Shown: positions 1-7,304 of the stretch, piece after piece
Numbering within the stretch: the first letter of the stretch is position 1
How the letters are laid out: each line of letters starts with the position of its first letter
Source of the DNA: Bacteroidales bacterium
GTDB lineage: Bacteria > Bacteroidota > Bacteroidia > Bacteroidales > TTA-H9
Assembly (NCBI GenBank): GCA_030656615.1
Contig: JAUSOY010000017.1
Coordinates: forward strand, 1 to 50,152
Length of the DNA stretch: 50,152 nucleotides
Reading direction: 5' to 3'
Made by a program: the position numbers and the translations under genes
Notes under the pieces: generated by a model
The model's input: the letters and a program-made list of their open reading frames with translations, nothing else
Databases searched by the model: none
Told to the model about the DNA's origin: nothing

Positions 1-130
1 TTCTGTTATGTCCTTCAATGAATTTCATGTACTAATATACATAATCTACTGATTATAAAGTATGTAATACTGAATTATTTGTTAACCAAATATTGTTAAT
101 AAAGGGGGTTTTTAGACAGTCTGACGGTCG

Positions 131-251
131 GCGGTATGAAACGTTGGGGATTGCGGGCTACTTTCCTGTCGAGTTACACTGAACTTGATGCGGGGTAGAA
201 CGCTCACATAACCACTTAAACCCCAATGTTTTATAACGCTTGTTAGCGTGC
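131..251 (-). repeat. attC-like imperfect inverted repeat with core-like end
   Basis: Two 19-base arms (131-149 and 221-239) are complementary at 16 of 19 positions, one difference being a G-T wobble, and enclose about 71 bases. Just outside the right arm, 242-251 reads GTTAGCGTGC. Read on the minus strand this gives GCACGCTAAC, then AAGCGTTATA, then the long hairpin. That is the order expected of the R'' end of an integron attC site placed directly after a cassette gene. The opposite (R') end is not a clean GTTRRRY core. The resemblance is seen in the sequence; the recombination role is inferred. Confidence 0.45.
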
Positions 252-1058
252 GTATTTCTTTTTCAGTCGTTTGTCAAAATATATTGTCATTAATTGAGGT
301 GTAATTTTATCTCTCTGTATCACGACATTCCAATCGGGAACTAATTGGGCAATTCGTATAGCTTCTTTTATAAATGGATTTTCTTTGTCTGAAATCATCT
401 CGTTGTCAATAATAGCAAATGAGCTATCTATGTAATTCAATTTGCCGTTATCCCTTGGTTGAATTCCGATATACACCTGCACAGTCTGTTCATTAATATC
501 TGGAATACTATCCCAATTTATGTGTTTATATATAAACTCATTGTCAGTCAAAAAATCTGATTCTTTCAAAACTTGATTGGTGTAATTAGTTCTGCTAATT
601 AACACTCCATTTTGTAAAATTAATTTTATTTCATACTCCCGTATTGGAGTTACTCCTACTGCTAAAATTTCCCCTTTTGAAATATAAATCGTGTCAGTCA
701 ACCAATCTGCAAAGACTTTTCCGTTCGGTTTCTTTTCTTTAAATAGTTCATTCAAGTCAACATCATGAACTCCGTCAGTCATCTTTATAAGAAACACTTT
801 ATTCTCAATAATTTCCCAAATTCCATAAACCTGTATTACTTCATATTCATCTGCTCCAGGATTTAATGTCTTTTCTAAATCTTCAACTTGCTTGTATATA
901 TTTTCAAAAACACTGTCTTTTCTTACATGGGTTTTAAGCAAATCTGAATAAACGAAGAACGTGTCATTTTCGATAATAATACGGTCTCGATTCAGAGGAG
1001 TCGCAAAAGTGATTTTCGTCAAAACAGCTATTAGTAATAAAAGTAGTAGTCTCTTCAT
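243..1058 (-). CDS. Secreted hypothetical protein with TonB-C-like tail, possible cassette gene
   Basis: The protein is 271 residues from the ATG at 1058. An upstream in-frame GTG at 1076 lies inside a repeat and would add six residues ahead of the signal peptide, so ATG is preferred. Residues 1-19 form a classic signal peptide (MKRLLLLLLIAVLTKITFA), so the product should be exported. No enzyme motif was recognised. The last ~45 residues, with a stretch reading EAIRIAQLVPDWN and then a basic end, recall the C-terminal fold of Bacteroidota TonB-like proteins; this is a weak motif-level similarity. The gene stands alone. Its stop codon TAA falls inside the repeat GCACGCTAAC (251-242), and the reverse complement of that repeat lies just upstream of the start (1073-1082). 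It may be a gene-cassette passenger. Confidence 0.6.
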   Translation of the reverse strand: MKRLLLLLLIAVLTKITFATPLNRDRIIIENDTFFVYSDLLKTHVRKDSVFENIYKQVEDLEKTLNPGADEYEVIQVYGIWEIIENKVFLIKMTDGVHDVDLNELFKEKKPNGKVFADWLTDTIYISKGEILAVGVTPIREYEIKLILQNGVLISRTNYTNQVLKESDFLTDNEFIYKHINWDSIPDINEQTVQVYIGIQPRDNGKLNYIDSSFAIIDNEMISDKENPFIKEAIRIAQLVPDWNVVIQRDKITPQLMTIYFDKRLKKKYAR

Positions 1059-1072
1059 TTTTTCGTTAATAT

Positions 1073-1082
1073 GCACGCTAAC
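1073..1082. repeat. 10-bp repeat GCACGCTAAC at cassette start
   Basis: This decamer is the exact reverse complement of 242-251, so the two copies bracket the secreted gene precisely. On the gene's own strand the upstream copy reads GTTAGCGTGC, a fit to the integron core GTTRRRY that marks the start of a cassette. The downstream copy reads GCACGCTAAC, a fit to RYYYAAC. Confidence 0.5.
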
Positions 1083-1484
1083 GATTGAATAAACACAATT
1101 GCGTTTATTTCTGCCTTATTCACCCCTCCAAAAATACCGGCTGTATCTTGCTTATTCCGAATGCTATGAAAGAGAACCATCATACGGCAGATCTTTGGGC
1201 AAATGTTTTTGTTCGGGTTTTTTTAACAAAGATATGAGAGAAAACTAATTATCCAAACTATCTTTAAGCCTTAAGTATAGAATAATTTTTCATTCGGGTT
1301 TTTATATACCATTTTCCATAGGCTACTCCCTTAAGCACCGAAATTCAGTGTTTTATACAGACCCTGAAAATGCCGGGAAATATCAATAAAACTAAACGCC
1401 TGTAACTGCTTCGAAACATGCCCCGTGTAAAAATGAAAATGCCTGAAAACGTTATGTAATCAGGCATTTAGCACATCTATGAAG
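1083..1484. other. Noncoding stretch between cassette-like gene and tRNA-Lys
   Basis: About 400 bases without a credible gene. The sequence TTCGGGTTTTT occurs twice (near 1212 and 1293). The right part holds the terminator of the tRNA gene. Nothing else was recognised. Confidence 0.5.
1437..1469 (-). terminator. Rho-independent terminator after tRNA-Lys
   Basis: A perfect 10-bp stem (AAATGCCTGA at 1437-1446, TCAGGCATTT at 1460-1469) with a 13-base loop. On the minus strand it lies 15 bases past the tRNA 3' end and is followed by a T-rich stretch. Confidence 0.7.
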
Positions 1485-1557
1485 TCTCCCCGACAGGAAT
1501 CGAACCTGTGGCCCATTGATTAAGAGTCAATTGCTCTACCAGCTGAGCTACGGAGAG
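1485..1557 (-). tRNA. tRNA-Lys (anticodon CTT)
   Basis: The 73-base cloverleaf is complete. The acceptor arm is CTCTCCG with CGGGGAG plus discriminator A, the D arm contains GCTCAGCTGGTAGAGC, the anticodon stem is ATTGA/TCAAT around the loop CTCTTAA, and the T arm is ACAGG-TTCGATT-CCTGT. The anticodon CTT reads AAG lysine codons. CCA is not encoded. The gene has its own promoter and terminator. Confidence 0.95.
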
Positions 1558-1616
1558 AAACCGATATTACAATTCAGCGTTTGAGCGCTTTCACCCTCAT
1601 CTTCTGATTGCGGGTG

Positions 1617-1647
1617 CAAAGATACATTTTTTATAAAACGGCTCAAA
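1617..1647 (-). promoter_or_regulatory. Bacteroidota-type promoter of tRNA-Lys
   Basis: On the minus strand TTTG (1647-1644) is followed after 19 bases by TATCTTTG (1624-1617). This matches the -33 TTTG / -7 TAnnTTTG layout of the Bacteroidota housekeeping sigma factor. The predicted start of transcription is roughly 50 bases before the mature tRNA 5' end. Confidence 0.75.
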
Positions 1648-1707
1648 ACAGAAATTGATAATCTCAGCCCGGCTCTAAAAATGATGCGTCTGAAGGTGGT
1701 TTTCGAT

Positions 1708-1715
1708 TACCTTTG
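1708..1715 (+). promoter_or_regulatory. -7 element of meaB (TACCTTTG)
   Basis: TACCTTTG fits TAnnTTTG. It lies 28 bases before the ATG at 1743 and contains the TTG that would otherwise begin the longest open frame, which decides the start in favour of the ATG. Confidence 0.65.
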
Positions 1716-1742
1716 CAGGCATATCACAGCTTTTTCATACCC

Positions 1743-2837
1743 ATGGAGCATAAGAAGGAGCATAAATCAGCATTACACGTTCAGCAAGGCGTTGAACAAC
1801 CCTCATCGGTGAACGAAGATTTTCTGAAACAGATGAAGAAGGTTCCGAAGGTACAGCCCGCCGAATATTATGTAAATGGCATCCTTCGTGGCGACAGGAT
1901 ATTACTGAGCCAGGCCATAACGCTTGTAGAAAGTTCGTTGCCACAGCATCATCAGGTGGCTCAATCCATCATTGCTTTATGCCTGCCGCATTCAAAAAAC
2001 TCCATACGAATTGGTATCACGGGAGTTCCCGGCGTAGGTAAAAGCACATTTATCGAAGCCTTGGGAATGCACCTTACGGCCCGTGGACATAAGCTGGCCG
2101 TACTGGCCATAGACCCCAGCAGTCAACGTTCGAAAGGAAGTATTTTGGGTGATAAAACCCGAATGGAAGAGCTTTCGGTAAATCCTGCGGCCTATATCCG
2201 TCCTTCGCCTTCGGCGGGTTCCTTGGGTGGCGTAGCACGCAAAACCCGCGAGAGTGCATTACTCTGCGAAGCGGCTGGTTTTGATGTAATTATTATTGAA
2301 ACCGTTGGCGTGGGACAATCAGAAACTGCAGTTCATTCGATGGTGGATTTCTTTTTATTGCTGATGCTTTCGGGTGCCGGCGATGAACTTCAGGGCATAA
2401 AACGGGGCATTATGGAAATGGCCGATGGAATAGCCATTAATAAGGCGGATGGCGACAACGTCAGAAGAGCAGAAATAGCCCGGATGGGATATCAGAATGC
2501 ATTACACCTCTTTCCGCCTGCTCCTTCCGGATATTCACCCAAAGTCCTGGTTTGCAGTGCCCGCACCCTATCAAATATTGATACGGTTTGGGAAATGATA
2601 GAGGAATACATTTTTCAAACCCGCGAAAACGGATATTTCGAAATCCGGAGAAAAAATCAGGCATCGGATATTATGCGCGAATTTATTGATGATACGCTGA
2701 AAAGTGGGTTTTATTCGCATCCAACGATTCAAGACAAAATACGTGAGATAAATATACGCACGGCCAATGGAGAAATAAGTCCATATCAGGCAGCGCAGAT
2801 ATTGCTAAAACTCTATTCCGATTTAACGGGAAAATGA
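1743..2837 (+). CDS. meaB: MeaB/ArgK-type methylmalonyl-CoA mutase-associated GTPase
   Basis: A 364-residue cytosolic G3E-family GTPase that protects and reloads adenosylcobalamin-dependent methylmalonyl-CoA mutase. Walker A GVPGVGKS is at residues ~94-101, followed by the DPSS switch region, an ETVGVGQSE segment, and NKAD as the guanine-specificity motif. Length and order match the family. The ATG at 1743 follows the -7 element at 1708; the longer TTG frame is rejected. No mutase or epimerase gene is in the window, so its partner must be encoded elsewhere. The 3' end overlaps the convergent membrane-protein gene by 25 bases. Confidence 0.95.
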   Translation: MEHKKEHKSALHVQQGVEQPSSVNEDFLKQMKKVPKVQPAEYYVNGILRGDRILLSQAITLVESSLPQHHQVAQSIIALCLPHSKNSIRIGITGVPGVGKSTFIEALGMHLTARGHKLAVLAIDPSSQRSKGSILGDKTRMEELSVNPAAYIRPSPSAGSLGGVARKTRESALLCEAAGFDVIIIETVGVGQSETAVHSMVDFFLLLMLSGAGDELQGIKRGIMEMADGIAINKADGDNVRRAEIARMGYQNALHLFPPAPSGYSPKVLVCSARTLSNIDTVWEMIEEYIFQTRENGYFEIRRKNQASDIMREFIDDTLKSGFYSHPTIQDKIREINIRTANGEISPYQAAQILLKLYSDLTGK

Positions 2838-3883
2838 TAATTTGAATACACCCGCTTAAGCCATGCCGGTAGTATCACAGCTCCGAGTAATAAATATGGA
2901 TAAAAGGTAATCAGACGCCATAAAAACGCCATCGGATGCCCCAGTCCTTTGGGAATAAAATCGCCCAGAAAGACCGAAAAAATCAATTCGGCCACACCAC
3001 TGCTGCCGGGCGTTGGACTCACGAGCAGGATAACCCACATAACCAGCTGTCGCGCAAAAACCAAAAAATGATCGCTAAGGGGGACAACAATCAGAATTAA
3101 ACAATTGACAACCATAAAGCGGGCCACCCACGAAACCACCGTTGCAGAAAAGGCTTTTATCCAAAAGAAAAAGGACTGATTCCGCATTTCGGCAGAGGTA
3201 GTAATAATGTCATCTCCTGCTTTTTCGGCCGAAGCTTGCCAACGATGCAACCATCGGATTTTAAATATTTGGATAAGTATTGCTTTAAACTTTTGTGGGC
3301 TGATAAAAACACCAAAAACGATGATCGACAGTAAAACAAAAATCAGCAAATAACCAATAACAAAAACCCCGGTAATTCCCATTTTTGATCCGAAAAACGA
3401 ATACGATTCCTGTTGAATAAAAATCTGTCCGGCGCCAGCAATTAAAAAAACGATGGGTACAAAAAGCACATAAAATAATTCGTCGAGAAAGGTGGTAACT
3501 AAAACAATGGCTGCCGAGCGTCCGGGGCTAACCCCTTCTTTATTAACAATGTATACGGCCACTGCTGAGCCTCCCACCACAGAAGGCGTAACCGATGATG
3601 CAAATTCCCACAAAGAAATCACATCAAAACTCCTCCGCCAGCTTAGTAAGTTTCCGGTAAGCAAGCGGATTCGATACATGTATGCAAGGTGGCGGATTAC
3701 CACCAATAAAATGGTAACACCCATCCAAAACCATGCATGCCACGTCCATTGTATGGCTCTGATTGCTTCAGAATCGAAATTACGCATTATCAGATAAAAA
3801 GTAACACCGAAACCCAGGAATATAGGTATCAGCACCTTGCGTCGTCTGAATACTTTTAATGAAGGATGTATATGTGCTTCCAA
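2813..3883 (-). CDS. Flippase-like LPG synthase transmembrane-domain protein (UPF0104)
   Basis: An integral membrane protein of about 356 residues with seven or eight hydrophobic segments. It has the landmarks of the lysylphosphatidylglycerol-synthase N-terminal membrane domain (PF03706): a TPSVVGGSAVAVYI stretch and, near the end, SPTPGSSGVAEL. Such free-standing domains are thought to move lipids or lipid-linked precursors, but no substrate can be deduced here. The start is uncertain. The open frame reaches a GTG at 3946, but TAATTTTG at 3908-3901 looks like a -7 element inside it, so TTG at 3883 (MEAHIHPSLKV) is chosen. The gene is divergent from the NlpC/P60 gene. Confidence 0.8.
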   Translation of the reverse strand: MEAHIHPSLKVFRRRKVLIPIFLGFGVTFYLIMRNFDSEAIRAIQWTWHAWFWMGVTILLVVIRHLAYMYRIRLLTGNLLSWRRSFDVISLWEFASSVTPSVVGGSAVAVYIVNKEGVSPGRSAAIVLVTTFLDELFYVLFVPIVFLIAGAGQIFIQQESYSFFGSKMGITGVFVIGYLLIFVLLSIIVFGVFISPQKFKAILIQIFKIRWLHRWQASAEKAGDDIITTSAEMRNQSFFFWIKAFSATVVSWVARFMVVNCLILIVVPLSDHFLVFARQLVMWVILLVSPTPGSSGVAELIFSVFLGDFIPKGLGHPMAFLWRLITFYPYLLLGAVILPAWLKRVYSNYHFPVKSE

Positions 3884-3953
3884 TGAATAACTGATTGCAA
3901 CAAAATTAATGAATTTCAGGTATATACTAATAACAGAAAACTTCACATTTTGT

Positions 3954-3961
3954 TACTTTTG
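3954..3961 (+). promoter_or_regulatory. -7 element of NlpC/P60 gene (TACTTTTG)
   Basis: TACTTTTG fits TAnnTTTG and lies 15 bases ahead of the chosen ATG at 3977. It overlaps the upstream TTG extension, which argues against that start. Confidence 0.6.
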
Positions 3962-3976
3962 TCGCAAATTCAAATC

Positions 3977-4531
3977 ATGCCAGGAACAAGGCCTACGCTT
4001 TTCGTTTGCTTTCTGCTTATTATCACGATTTTAGTAAGTGGTTGTTCACTGAAAGGTGGTATTACCGACAAAAAAAAGACAAGCGCTCCACCCAGGGCGG
4101 TCACGGCCCGGGTATCAGTACCAGGCAAAACCTTGTATGAAGAAGTATTATCGGCTATCGAATCGAAGAAACTGGCCAATTCATTAAACTCATGGATGTA
4201 TACTCCTTATAAATTCGGTGGAGAAAGTCGGGAAGGCGTCGATTGTTCTGCTTTTGTTAAAGCGGTGTATTCCGAGGCTTTTAATATTAATTTAAGCCGT
4301 TCGGCCGTAGAAATGCTCAATTTACTGGAATTTGTTCCGAAAGAAGAACTAAAAGAAGCTGATTTGGTGTTTTTTAACATACCGGGGCCTACCGGATACC
4401 ATGTTGGGATTTATCTCAACAACTCCTATTTTGTTCATGTATCATCCCAAAAAGGCGTCATGATAAGTGGCCTGAATGAAGCGTATTTCAGTAAGTATTA
4501 TTTAAACGCTGGCAGAGTGAAAAAACAGTAA
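3977..4531 (+). CDS. NlpC/P60-family lipoprotein peptidase
   Basis: 184 residues. A lipoprotein signal ends in the lipobox LVSGC (Cys23), so the enzyme should be membrane-anchored in the cell envelope. The NlpC/P60 catalytic cysteine is Cys90 in GVDCSAFV and the histidine is likely His142 in YHVGIYL, followed by FVHVS. This family cleaves peptide stems of peptidoglycan, typically gamma-D-Glu-diamino acid bonds. The start is placed at the ATG after the -7 element; the longer TTG frame is rejected because it would bury the promoter and lengthen the signal. The DMT transporter follows after one base, so the two are probably cotranscribed. Confidence 0.9.
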   Translation: MPGTRPTLFVCFLLIITILVSGCSLKGGITDKKKTSAPPRAVTARVSVPGKTLYEEVLSAIESKKLANSLNSWMYTPYKFGGESREGVDCSAFVKAVYSEAFNINLSRSAVEMLNLLEFVPKEELKEADLVFFNIPGPTGYHVGIYLNNSYFVHVSSQKGVMISGLNEAYFSKYYLNAGRVKKQ

Positions 4532-4532
4532 A

Positions 4533-5501
4533 ATGGGAAACAGGACACAGGCACATTTGGCTTTACTTATCAGCAGTTTAATTTTTGGATTAAACTACAG
4601 CATCTCCAAAAGTCTGCTCCCGGTATACATCAACCCGCTTCAGCTGGTTTTTCTCCGCCTGGCCGGTTCCATTGCTGCTCTGGTACTTATTTCACTGTTT
4701 TATAAAGGGGGGAAAATAGAAAAGAAAGATTATCCAAGAGTTGCCCTGGCCGGATTTCTGGGAATAACCATCAATCAATTGTTTTTCTTCGAAGGATTGA
4801 GTCGTACGTCAGCCGTAGAAACCTCCATTATTCATACTTCCAGTCCGATTATCGTTTTACTGTTTGCTTTTTTTATCATCGGCGAAAAAATCAATCTCCG
4901 AAAAATGATTGGAATTCTATTGGGGCTTGGTGGAGCATTATTATTGATATTACAGGGCAAAGAAATAAGCTGGCAATCCGACCATTTTACAGGCGATTTA
5001 ATGATACTTATAAATGTTTCTGCGTACTCGATGTATCTGGTCATCGTAAAGCCCCTAATGACGAAATACAGTCCGTTGAGTGTGATGAAATGGGTTTTTA
5101 TATGCGGCTTTGGATTTGTAATGCCATTTTCGATTCCTCAATTAAAGGATATTCCATTTAGTTCGTACGATATTAGTTCCTGGTCAGCGCTCTTATATGT
5201 GGTATTTATAACGACCACCCTCGGATTTACACTCACTGTTTTCGCACTGCGCCATGTAAGTGCTGGTGTTACAGCCTATTATATGTACCTTCAACCATTG
5301 ATAGCCGGTAGTGTAGCCATAATTTGGGGTACAGAAAAACTGGGGGCACAAATGCTCATCGCCACTGCCTTAATTTTCAGCGGCGTATATGTAATTACCC
5401 GAAAAAAAGAGGACAAACTTAAAGCAAGTGACGGAAAGGAACGATCAACCATTCGAAGAATTTTTCGATGGCCGGGCGGGTTTTCCAGCGAGCATAATTA
5501 A
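4533..5501 (+). CDS. DMT-superfamily EamA transporter
   Basis: 322 residues with ten hydrophobic segments in two EamA repeats, the first starting near residue 7 and the second near residue 150 (TGDLMILINVSAYSMYLVIV). Members export amino acids or other small metabolites across the inner membrane; the substrate is unknown here. A basic tail of about 30 residues follows the last membrane segment. That tail lies over the convergent phospholipase D gene, so the two reading frames share 83 bases (5419-5501). The gene follows the NlpC/P60 lipoprotein by one base. Confidence 0.9.
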   Translation: MGNRTQAHLALLISSLIFGLNYSISKSLLPVYINPLQLVFLRLAGSIAALVLISLFYKGGKIEKKDYPRVALAGFLGITINQLFFFEGLSRTSAVETSIIHTSSPIIVLLFAFFIIGEKINLRKMIGILLGLGGALLLILQGKEISWQSDHFTGDLMILINVSAYSMYLVIVKPLMTKYSPLSVMKWVFICGFGFVMPFSIPQLKDIPFSSYDISSWSALLYVVFITTTLGFTLTVFALRHVSAGVTAYYMYLQPLIAGSVAIIWGTEKLGAQMLIATALIFSGVYVITRKKEDKLKASDGKERSTIRRIFRWPGGFSSEHN

Positions 5502-6498
5502 ATGGCTCACATTCGACTAATGTTCCCCGTATATGTTCACGAAGTTTATTCAGGATGCGCCTATCGCGGCCACAAAGAATGATTTCGTGCTGAAAGCGAA
5601 AACTCCTGAAATCAAAATTGGGAGAACCCACACAAAATGTGTCATCATCAACCACCAAAAGCTTGGCATGCAGATTTTGGGGAGCAAAAAAATGAAACTG
5701 AACACCCTTTTCGTGCAAGGGTCCAAGATATTTATTCCGTAAGATATCCACCAAACGCACGTCGCTTTGCCGTGGCAGTAAAACCATTACTTTAACACCT
5801 CTTTTTACGGCATCTATCATGGCTTTACGAACCAAAAAGCCCGGTAAAAAATATGGGGTTTCAATCACGATTTTCTTTTTGGCTGATTTTATAAGTCTGC
5901 TGTACTTCTTTTTGACCGTTTGCTTCCGGATGGAAGGGACATCTCTGATTATTTCAAATCCTTCGGCGTAGACAGGTTCTACGTGTATTGATTTAAAAAT
6001 CATATATGTATTATAGATGTCGAACATTTGAAGGAAAATCCCTTTAAATGTAAGGCTTATTTTTCCTTCGAGGCGTAAAATCAGCTCGCGCCACACCATA
6101 TTATAATCGGTGATATTCGAAGATCCTAAATACGATATTTTATCGTCTATTACGACAATTTTACGATGATTACGTCTATGGCTGCGGGTAAAGAAATCGA
6201 GGTTAAAACGAATTTTTTCGAAAAACCGCACTTCACCACCATATTTAATCAAGTCGGAAAAAAAACTTTCAGGAAGAGAAGTTCCCCACGAATCGAGTAA
6301 GAGTCGAATCTTAATACCCTGACGAGCCTTGCGGGTAAGTGTATCACGAAAACGCCGGCCAATGGCATCATTTCCAAACTTATAGAACTCCATATACACA
6401 TAATCGCTGGCATTATCAATATCTCGTAACAGGATATTATAAAACTTCAGCGTATCATCGAAAAGCATGGATTTGACATCAGGCTGAATTATTTCCAT
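5419..6498 (-). CDS. Phospholipase D-like / cardiolipin synthase-type protein
   Basis: 359 residues with two complete HKD catalytic motifs: H111-K113-D118 in HRKIVVIDD and H277-K279-D284 in HAKLLVVDD, each followed by the usual GSxN segment. The two-domain layout is that of bacterial cardiolipin synthases, but the N-terminal membrane helices of ClsA are missing, as in ClsB-type enzymes. It probably transfers phosphatidyl groups at the inner face of the membrane; a different phosphodiesterase activity cannot be excluded. It is the last gene of a minus-strand run, 12 bases after the LytTR regulator, so it may be cotranscribed with and controlled by that system. Its 3' end overlaps the DMT gene. 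Confidence 0.88.
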   Translation of the reverse strand: MEIIQPDVKSMLFDDTLKFYNILLRDIDNASDYVYMEFYKFGNDAIGRRFRDTLTRKARQGIKIRLLLDSWGTSLPESFFSDLIKYGGEVRFFEKIRFNLDFFTRSHRRNHRKIVVIDDKISYLGSSNITDYNMVWRELILRLEGKISLTFKGIFLQMFDIYNTYMIFKSIHVEPVYAEGFEIIRDVPSIRKQTVKKKYSRLIKSAKKKIVIETPYFLPGFLVRKAMIDAVKRGVKVMVLLPRQSDVRLVDILRNKYLGPLHEKGVQFHFFAPQNLHAKLLVVDDDTFCVGSPNFDFRSFRFQHEIILCGRDRRILNKLREHIRGTLVECEPFNYARWKTRPAIEKFFEWLIVPFRHLL

Positions 6499-6510
6499 GG
6501 GCTATCCTCT

Positions 6511-7260
6511 CTAAATAAGCTTGGATAAAGCACTTTTTTTACGAATAGAAACAGGTATAATGGAATCATTGTTGAGTAACAGATGAGAATCGGGGGAAGC
6601 ATGATACGAAACAACATACATCCGGTTCACGATGTGTGATTTATGAACCCGCACAAAACCATATTCCATAAAACTCTTTTCAAATTCTTTTAATGAACGT
6701 GTAACGATGATGGGTTCACGATTCTGCAAATAAAAAATTGTATAGTTTTTATCCGATTCGAGGCGGATAACATCATCAATGTTTAATAGGTACAACTGAT
6801 TACCGGCTTTAAGCTTAAATTTTCTGTTTTTTAGTGGCTCCGATTCCTCTTGCTTAAAATCGTTCAGAAGCTTCCGGATTTTATTATTTAATTGTTCTGA
6901 ATCAATCGTTTGACGAGCCTTCTCGATAGCAGAAATGAAAAGCGCCTCTTCAATGGGCTTTAATAAATAATCAACGGCATTAACTCTGAATGCTCTTAGC
7001 GCGTGTTCTGAGAAGGCCGTAATAAAAATTATCCGAAAATGAATCTCAGAAATGGCAGCTAATAAATCGAAACCGGTTCCATCAGGAAGCTTTATATCGA
7101 GTAAAACAATTTCGGGAGCAAGTGTCCGAATTGCTTTTATACCCGATCGAACAGAATTTGCCTGACCTACAATGCTAATATCTTCAAAATTATTCCGGAT
7201 AAGTGCCGATATAAAATCTCTTGAGTGGGCTTCATCATCAATTATGAGAACTCGTAACAT
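6511..7260 (-). CDS. LytTR-family response regulator
   Basis: 249 residues. The N-terminal receiver has the acidic DDE at 8-10, phospho-acceptor Asp55 in LLDIKLPDG, the switch threonine in FITAFS, and the lysine in YLLKPIEE. A linker leads to a LytTR DNA-binding domain from about residue 145 (KLKAGNQLYLLNIDDVIRLE ... VRVHKSHIVN). It binds DNA as a transcription regulator when phosphorylated. It lies 44 bases downstream of the degenerate sensor kinase and 12 bases upstream of the phospholipase D gene, all on one strand. The canonical kinase two genes upstream is the likely phosphodonor. Confidence 0.95.
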   Translation of the reverse strand: MLRVLIIDDEAHSRDFISALIRNNFEDISIVGQANSVRSGIKAIRTLAPEIVLLDIKLPDGTGFDLLAAISEIHFRIIFITAFSEHALRAFRVNAVDYLLKPIEEALFISAIEKARQTIDSEQLNNKIRKLLNDFKQEESEPLKNRKFKLKAGNQLYLLNIDDVIRLESDKNYTIFYLQNREPIIVTRSLKEFEKSFMEYGFVRVHKSHIVNRMYVVSYHASPDSHLLLNNDSIIPVSIRKKSALSKLI

Positions 7261-7304
7261 AGTATTTCATATAGCTAATGTGTAAAGATAATCGTTTTTA
7301 TAAA

